In this document: positions 9,301 through 11,327 of the stretch, piece by piece
How the letters are laid out: each line of letters starts with the position of its first letter
How positions within the stretch are numbered: the stretch's first letter is position 1
Origin: Euperipatoides rowelli
Lineage: Eukaryota; Onychophora; Udeonychophora; Euonychophora; Peripatopsidae
Assembly: GCA_003024985.2 (NCBI GenBank)
Contig: PXIH01S0000525.1
DNA: 11,327 nt
Strand: one strand, 5' to 3'
Notes under the pieces: model-generated
What the model was told of the DNA's origin: nothing
Seen by the model: the letters and a program-made list of their open reading frames with translations, nothing else
Databases searched by the model: none
Program-made: the position numbers and the translations under genes

Positions 9301-11327
9301 AATCACATATTCCTATTTTGGGCAAAAACTTTCACCGTTAAAAACTAATCCAACTCGTCACATTTTTCCAAAGTACAGTATGTATCGTGCAAAATTTGTT
9401 TGTATTTGGATCAAAGGAATTGTTGCATTAATGTTGAATGGAAATGGGATTAATTCTATTAAAAATATTTGTCATTTTTGTAAAATATAAACCTAGCATT
9501 GTACAGTATTTATTATAAATATTCTCAAACCACTTTATTTTAGGAGTTATTGAAAGAAAGTCAACTTCAGTTCCTTCAATTAAAGTGTTTAGAAGTGGCT
9601 GTGCAGCTTACGCTTCATGACTTTAATATCTTTAGGCAAATTGAGCCCACTGAATATATTGATGATTTGTTCGAACTTAAGTCTAAGTATGGCACCCCAC
9701 ATCTCGGTGAATTTGCAGAGGTATAACAGCTTAACTGATCTTTGTTTAATCTTTTTTTTTTGTCAAATTTCTAATTTATAATTTTATAAGTTACAGAAAA
9801 AAAACATGACTTTTATCTTATTTGTTTCAGAGAGTGAACAAAGAAATGTTTTGGGTGGTAACCGAAATTTGCAGTGAAGCGAATATAGTAAAAAGAATGA
9901 AAATCATCAAGCAATTCATCAAAATAGCGCGTAAGTACAGTATGATTGATATAATATGCTGCAGGAAATATTATATCTAAAATGTATGCCTAAAAATAAG
10001 ATTTTATTAGCATATTTAAAATATAAATGAAATGTGTTATATAAAATATTGTAGCACTTAAAGAAAAACTAAACTAAAAAATAAAAATATTTAAAAGTAA
10101 TATATGATCATAGTTTAGTGTCTTTTATATGAAATACATTAAATTTGTGAAAAGTTTTTACTACCTTGATAATTTGGAATAAGTTTTCAGCTCAGGCTAA
10201 TATTTACAAAACCATATGATTACATCAACTTGTGATAATACAATAGATAGTAATCATACGATTTTTTTTTTTTTAAAAAAGTTGACACTGTCACAGATCA
10301 ACAAATCATGTGTGATGTAATATTTGGAAATGTTCTTTATGCACTTTGTGTGAGTTTTAGAAAGTAGTATAACTAGGTGTTTCTGTAAAGCAAAATAACC
10401 ATTTATTATTTAGAAATATAAATGCCTTATGAAACTCAACAGACATGCTTGACAGTATCTACAAGAATAATCTAGAATTAATGTCGGAGTATCTAATGTT
10501 AATTATAAAATGCCAGTTAATAACTGTTTTAGCAAGTAAAATTATCACAAATTGTAAATTGGCAGGCAAATATCACTCTTATTAGCCTAAATTTTCTTGA
10601 TCCATTTTCATATTCGCCCCCCTTTAAATTTGTAATATTTTTGAAAATATTTTTTTTCACACAGTATTTAATGTTTTAACTATAAATTTGAACATGTGGA
10701 GTTTGACTAGTTAGTTTAACAGTTATTCTAATGAGTGAGATTGTGTTGGCTTTTTAAAAATAATTACGAATAGTTTAATTTGATATAAAATTGTTTACAG
10801 TTTTAAAAATAAGTAAATTATAATTTAATAAACACTTAAGATTTTCAAAATTAAATAGACTAAAGCTATTGTAAAATAGGAAATAATGCTCAATATTTTT
10901 AGCTATAATGATAGACTGTTTTACTTAAAGGATTGTTAATCTATTTTTAAAAACATTAATTAAGATAGCATTTAATTGTATTAATTTTTGATTTTGTATT
11001 TAAGGACACTGCAAAGACTGTAAGAATTTCAATTCTATGTTTGCCCTCATAAGTGGTCTGGGGCATGGGGCCGTGTCGCGACTCCGAAATACGTGGGACA
11101 AACTACCAACAAAATACATGAAGATGTTTGAGGTAATTTTGATTTGTTTTTAATTAGTGTGTGATTTTTTTAGTTGGTTTAAAATGGGCAGCAATAAATA
11201 GTTTCACTTTGAAAATATTGTCTTTTTTTTTTTTTTGTACTTTCTTAATTATTTTTTTTTCCTTCTTGAATTTTAGGATTTACAGGACATTATGGATCCC
11301 TCCAGGAACATGTCCAAATATAGAAAT
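2..11327 (+). CDS. RAPGEF2: PDZ-GEF (RAPGEF2/6-type Rap guanine-nucleotide exchange factor), partial, 9 exons
   Basis: Joined coding sequence: 2-312, 2081-2291, 4862-4926, 5026-5133, 8099-8156, 9544-9720, 9831-9930, 11005-11132, 11277-11327, giving 403 codons with no internal stop. The family loads GTP onto Rap1/Rap2 at the membrane and acts in adhesion, junction and differentiation signalling. Seen in order (local residue numbers): end of PDZ (about 1-10), basic linker (about 60-85), SNPDL motif (about 135-139), RA domain (about 152-240), RasGEF domain from about 263 to the window end. Diagnostic strings are [43 protein letters not shown] and [11 protein letters not shown], which match my memory of vertebrate RAPGEF2/6 closely. 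Invertebrates usually have a single copy, so I cannot choose between the two vertebrate paralogues. Both gene ends are outside the window. Every exon ends in GT and is preceded by AG, and all phases fit. Confidence 0.95.
313..2080 (+). other. intron 1 (1768 bp, phase 2)
   Basis: It starts gtaaga and ends tttgttctag. The content is strongly AT-rich with no convincing exon on either strand. It has a 16-bp AT palindrome at 719-734, an A-run at 1320-1330, an 18-A run at 1627-1644, one N at 782 and three TACAGTA/TACTGTA heptamers (554, 590, 1474). The minus-strand open frame at 1515-1700 is a poly-A/T artefact rich in Phe and Lys. Confidence 0.9.
1627..1644. repeat. A18 homopolymer
   Basis: Uninterrupted run of 18 A in intron 1. 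No retroelement body recognised upstream. Confidence 0.9.
2081..2291 (+). CDS. RAPGEF2: PDZ-GEF exon b: polar linker, SNPDL motif, start of RA domain
   Basis: It completes codon 104 (CT|T, Leu) and encodes local residues 105-174. The first 30 residues are Ser/Asn/Lys-rich linker. Then comes LSHSNPDL, equivalent to the family's LSSSNPDL. Finally [19 protein letters not shown] is the first beta hairpin of the Ras-association domain, matching the vertebrate PDLPDQVLRVFKAD pattern. RA domains bind GTP-loaded Ras-like proteins; in this family that is Rap or Ras, giving membrane recruitment and feedback. The acceptor is ttgttctag|T at 2081 and the donor is aag|gtataa at 2292, phase 0. Reading into the intron hits a stop after one codon. 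An antisense open frame over the same bases (2031-2288) is a shadow. Confidence 0.95.
3263..3277. repeat. (TC)7 microsatellite
   Basis: Pure dinucleotide tract of 15 bases inside intron 2. On the transcript it is a pyrimidine tract of the kind bound by PTB-like proteins, but no acceptor AG follows directly. Confidence 0.9.
3293..3316. repeat. perfect inverted repeat, 11 bp arms, 2 bp centre
   Basis: The arms ATTTACTAAAT and ATTTAGTAAAT are exact reverse complements around AA. In RNA the loop would open to about four bases. It lies directly before a second exact hairpin at 3322-3342 in intron 2. Confidence 0.85.
3322..3342. repeat. perfect inverted repeat, 9 bp arms, 3 bp loop
   Basis: AATAAATCC and GGATTTATT are exact reverse complements around TCT. 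This is the second of two hairpins separated by only five bases. Confidence 0.85.
3405..3437 (+). promoter_or_regulatory. candidate recursive splice site (zero-length exon) in intron 2
   Basis: A pyrimidine-rich run of about 25 bases ends in tttctcag at 3431 and is followed at once by gtgagc. This puts a good acceptor and a good donor back to back, which is the form of a recursive splicing ratchet point. The intron is phase 0 and a zero-length exon would not change the protein. Such sites are mostly known from much longer introns, so this is a motif-level call only. Confidence 0.35.
3446..3467. repeat. C12-T10 homopolymer junction
   Basis: Twelve C followed by ten T, ten bases after the recursive-site-like motif. 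It is the longest GC homopolymer in the window and is prone to sequencing and assembly error. Confidence 0.9.
3603..4135. other. GC-raised block in intron 2 with stop-poor frames on both strands
   Basis: This stretch is visibly richer in G+C and CpG than its surroundings. On the minus strand one frame is open over 3801-4007 (69 codons) and again, in the same frame, over 3603-3755 (51 codons). It is interrupted only between 3756 and 3800 by TAA, TGA and TAG. On the plus strand a 29-codon exon-like segment lies at 3842-3928 and another open frame ends at 4131. I do not recognise any of the translations. It may be a decayed mobile-element coding fragment, an exon of an antisense or alternative transcript, or simply a GC-rich stretch in which stops are rarer. 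Confidence 0.3.
4296..4311 (+). other. 16-nt microexon candidate in intron 2
   Basis: A pyrimidine-rich acceptor, cttctatttatag, is followed by 16 bases and then by the donor gtatga at 4312. Inclusion would shift the frame and reach a TAG inside the next exon, making it poison-exon-like. Its sequence resembles the start of exon c (both A/C-rich, AAACARCA-like). There is motif evidence only, and chance is quite possible. Confidence 0.2.
4415..4430. repeat. (ATTT)4 microsatellite
   Basis: Four perfect tetranucleotide copies in intron 2, flanked by ACATTTA and TAATGT, which extend a weak dyad. Confidence 0.85.
4862..4926 (+). CDS. RAPGEF2: PDZ-GEF exon c: RA domain, first helix
   Basis: Encodes local residues 175-195 plus two bases of codon 196. 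It reads [21 protein letters not shown], the family's DTTAKEVVIQAIREF helix of the RA domain. The acceptor is tttttctag|G and the donor AG|gtaagg, phase 2. The exon is only 65 bases and lacks a Met, so ORF scans miss it. It is certain from the sequence match and from phase agreement with both neighbours. Intron read-through gives AGG TAA, an immediate stop. Confidence 0.95.
4927..5025 (+). other. intron 3 (99 bp, phase 2)
   Basis: Short intron running from gtaagg to tgtcttttag, with a C-rich patch (ccccc) about 25 bases before the acceptor. It carries a TACTGTA heptamer at 4964. Confidence 0.92.
5026..5133 (+). CDS. RAPGEF2: PDZ-GEF exon d: RA domain, central strands
   Basis: Completes Ser196 (AG|T), encodes local residues 197-231 and starts codon 232. 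It contains [18 protein letters not shown] and LAERI, which match the vertebrate RA domain strings YSLCEV, EGVIKQRRLPDQL and LADRI almost residue for residue. This is one of the best-conserved stretches in the window. The acceptor is tcttttag and the donor is a consensus AG|gtaagt, phase 2. Read-through into intron 4 gives AGG TAA. Confidence 0.96.
6373..6502 (+). repeat. left arm: about 8 degenerate 15-17 bp tandem units
   Basis: Units begin near 6373, 6388, 6403, 6418, 6434, 6450, 6465 and 6482. Conserved parts are ACATTTGG, GCCGAATG and GACGGACA. The unit at 6465 is A-rich and the most diverged. One N (6488) lies in the last unit. Confidence 0.65.
6836..6880 (+). repeat. direct repeat A, copy 1
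   Basis: 45 bp matching 7221-7265 with three mismatches by eye. It lies in the core of the foldback-like element. Confidence 0.85.
6893..6925 (+). repeat. direct repeat B, copy 1
   Basis: Matches 7189-7220 except for one extra G. Here A precedes B, while in the second copy B precedes A, so the pair is rearranged rather than simply duplicated. Confidence 0.85.
7134..7188 (-). repeat. right arm, inner part (inverted copy of 6448-6502)
   Basis: The reverse complement shares GGTCA, TAATTA and the GGCCGAATG-like units with the left arm. It is separated from the outer right-arm unit at 7271-7288 by the B-A block (7189-7265), which appears inserted into the arm. Confidence 0.6.
7189..7265 (+). repeat. 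direct repeats B and A, second copies, adjoining
   Basis: B occupies 7189-7220 and A occupies 7221-7265, immediately next to each other, splitting the right inverted arm. The near-identity to the first copies suggests a recent duplication or conversion compared with the decayed arms. Confidence 0.8.
8099..8156 (+). CDS. RAPGEF2: PDZ-GEF exon e: end of RA domain and link to the catalytic domain
   Basis: Completes Arg232 (AG|G) and encodes local residues 233-251, including [16 protein letters not shown], the counterpart of vertebrate YYLKNNMETETLCSDE. With exon d it forms the GR-Y/F-LKNN end of the RA fold. The acceptor is tgtttttag and the donor is ggg|gtaagt, phase 0. An 18-A run begins ten bases inside the following intron. 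At 58 bases the exon is too short for ORF finding, but its identity is clear. Confidence 0.95.
8167..8184. repeat. A18 homopolymer next to a splice donor
   Basis: Starts ten bases after the intron 5 donor. In the transcript it leaves a T5-A18 stretch just downstream of the U1 binding site. Confidence 0.9.
8522..8541. repeat. 20-bp perfect palindrome
   Basis: TAACTGTACA followed by its exact reverse complement, no spacer. The core ACTGTAC recurs at 8604-8610 in a shorter 10-bp palindrome, ACTGTACAGT (8604-8613). Confidence 0.9.
8610..8634. repeat. hairpin with 8 bp exact stem plus 3 bp after a bulge
   Basis: TACTAAGT and ACTTAGTA flank a TC centre. Outside, CAG pairs with CTG across a single bulged T at 8613. 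A smaller dyad, AAGTG-CAA-CACTT, lies at 8570-8582. Confidence 0.8.
9007..9090 (+). repeat. 42-bp imperfect tandem duplication, two copies, telomere-like core
   Basis: Copies lie at 9007-9048 and 9049-9090. Both contain CTAACCTTAACCCCA-like sequence, close to permuted CCCTAA telomere units. Homology decays in the second half of each unit. Confidence 0.75.
9103..9122. repeat. T20 homopolymer
   Basis: Uninterrupted run of 20 T shortly after the 42-bp duplication. On the minus strand it reads as a poly-A tail-like run, but no retroelement body was recognised beside it. Confidence 0.9.
9544..9720 (+). CDS. RAPGEF2: PDZ-GEF exon f: start of RasGEF (CDC25-homology) domain
   Basis: Encodes 59 whole codons, local residues 252-310. 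ELLKESQ matches the family's ELLRESQ just before the catalytic domain. [20 protein letters not shown] and [13 protein letters not shown] form the first conserved region, with the L-T-x-x-D/E-F-x-x-F-x-x-I-x-P-x-E-Y pattern common to Ras-family exchange factors. The catalytic domain opens switch I of Rap and expels GDP. The segment after FELKSK is shorter and different from vertebrates, a usual variable loop. The acceptor is ttattttag and the donor gag|gtataa, phase 0. Read-through stops after one codon. Confidence 0.96.
9721..9830 (+). other. intron 6 (110 bp, phase 0)
   Basis: Short intron from gtataa to ttgtttcag, with T-rich and A-rich runs. No other content. Confidence 0.92.
9831..9930 (+). 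CDS. RAPGEF2: PDZ-GEF exon g: RasGEF domain, second conserved region
   Basis: Encodes local residues 311-343 plus the first base of codon 344. [10 protein letters not shown] and [13 protein letters not shown] correspond to the family's ETFWVASEIL and KRMKIIKHFIKIA, part of the helical core found in all CDC25-type domains. The acceptor is ttgtttcag and the donor is C|gtaagt, phase 1. This is the only phase-1 intron in the window, and it joins C to GA as Arg344. Intron read-through stays open for 16 codons before a stop. Confidence 0.95.
9931..11004 (+). other. intron 7 (1074 bp, phase 1)
   Basis: It runs from gtaagt to tgtatttaag. It is AT-rich throughout, with a T13A6 junction at 10262-10280 and a TACAGTA heptamer four bases after the donor consensus (9936). 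I see no exon, RNA gene or mobile element. Confidence 0.9.
11005..11132 (+). CDS. RAPGEF2: PDZ-GEF exon h: RasGEF domain, third conserved region
   Basis: Completes Arg344 (C|GA) and encodes local residues 345-386. [18 protein letters not shown] is close to vertebrate [18 protein letters not shown] and includes the N-x-N-S segment central to exchange activity in this fold. It continues [16 protein letters not shown], where vertebrates have NLAPVARLRTTWEKLP. The change from NLAP to GHGA sits in a normally conserved loop. The exon is GC- and CpG-richer than its surroundings. The acceptor is gtatttaag, less T-rich right before AG, and the donor gag|gtaatt, phase 0. Confidence 0.95.
11133..11276 (+). 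other. intron 8 (144 bp, phase 0)
   Basis: Runs from gtaatt to ttgaattttag. T14 at 11223-11236 and T9 near 11253 make a strong pyrimidine-rich 3' part. The first in-frame stop is seven codons in. Confidence 0.92.
11277..11327 (+). CDS. RAPGEF2: PDZ-GEF exon i: RasGEF domain, continues beyond window
   Basis: Encodes 17 codons, local residues 387-403. [17 protein letters not shown] matches the family's DLQDLFDPSRNMAKYRN, the fourth conserved stretch of the catalytic domain. The acceptor is gaattttag. The window ends on a codon boundary inside or at the edge of this exon, so its true 3' end is not visible. Roughly the second half of the catalytic domain and the long C-terminal tail are missing. 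Confidence 0.93.

Larger units (their letters stand above)
8157..9543 (+). other. intron 5 (1387 bp, phase 0)
   Basis: It runs from gtaagt to ttattttag. It contains A18 at 8167-8184, a cluster of dyads at 8522-8634, a 42-bp tandem duplication with telomere-like sequence at 9007-9090 and T20 at 9103-9122. The open frames at 8499-8684 (plus) and 8698-8916 (minus) show no family resemblance and are treated as chance. Confidence 0.9.

Noticed and set aside
1-11327. CRISPR array, operon, rRNA or other prokaryotic-type system
   Set aside because: The window is a spliced animal gene, and no regularly spaced direct repeats or operon structure are present.

Overview
The window is a piece of a metazoan nuclear genome. 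It holds an internal part of one spliced, plus-strand, protein-coding gene. Nine coding segments joined through eight GT-AG introns give an unbroken frame of 403 codons. The joined protein is recognisable from memory of the family as a PDZ-GEF (RAPGEF2/RAPGEF6 in vertebrates, Gef26/PXF-1 in invertebrates), a guanine-nucleotide exchange factor for Rap GTPases. The sequence is AT-rich with many poly-A/T runs, the introns are 0.1-3 kb, and two single N bases mark a draft assembly. I read it as an invertebrate animal. A tunicate or another AT-rich marine invertebrate is possible, but the sequence alone does not settle this.

Layout: 2-312 is the tail of the PDZ domain plus a basic linker. 2081-2291 is a polar linker, the SNPDL motif and the start of the Ras-association (RA) domain. 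4862-4926, 5026-5133 and 8099-8156 complete the RA domain. 9544-9720, 9831-9930, 11005-11132 and 11277-11327 encode roughly the first 140 residues of the RasGEF (CDC25-homology) catalytic domain. The gene runs off both ends: the N-terminal cyclic-nucleotide-binding-like, REM and most of the PDZ domain lie to the left, and the rest of the catalytic domain and the C-terminal tail lie to the right. All splice phases agree across junctions.

About 89% of the window is intron. Intron 4 carries a roughly 0.9 kb foldback-like element whose inverted arms are built from degenerate 15-17 bp subrepeats (6372-7290). Intron 2 carries two adjacent hairpins, a juxtaposed acceptor/donor resembling a recursive splice site, a GC-raised block with stop-poor frames, an in-frame cassette-exon candidate and a 16-nt microexon candidate. 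Intron 5 has a 20-bp perfect palindrome, further hairpins and a 42-bp tandem duplication with telomere-like sequence. The heptamer TACAGTA/TACTGTA recurs through the introns. I see no separate gene, RNA gene, CRISPR array or bacterial-type system. The most novel items are the intronic element and the candidate splicing signals, all of which need outside confirmation.
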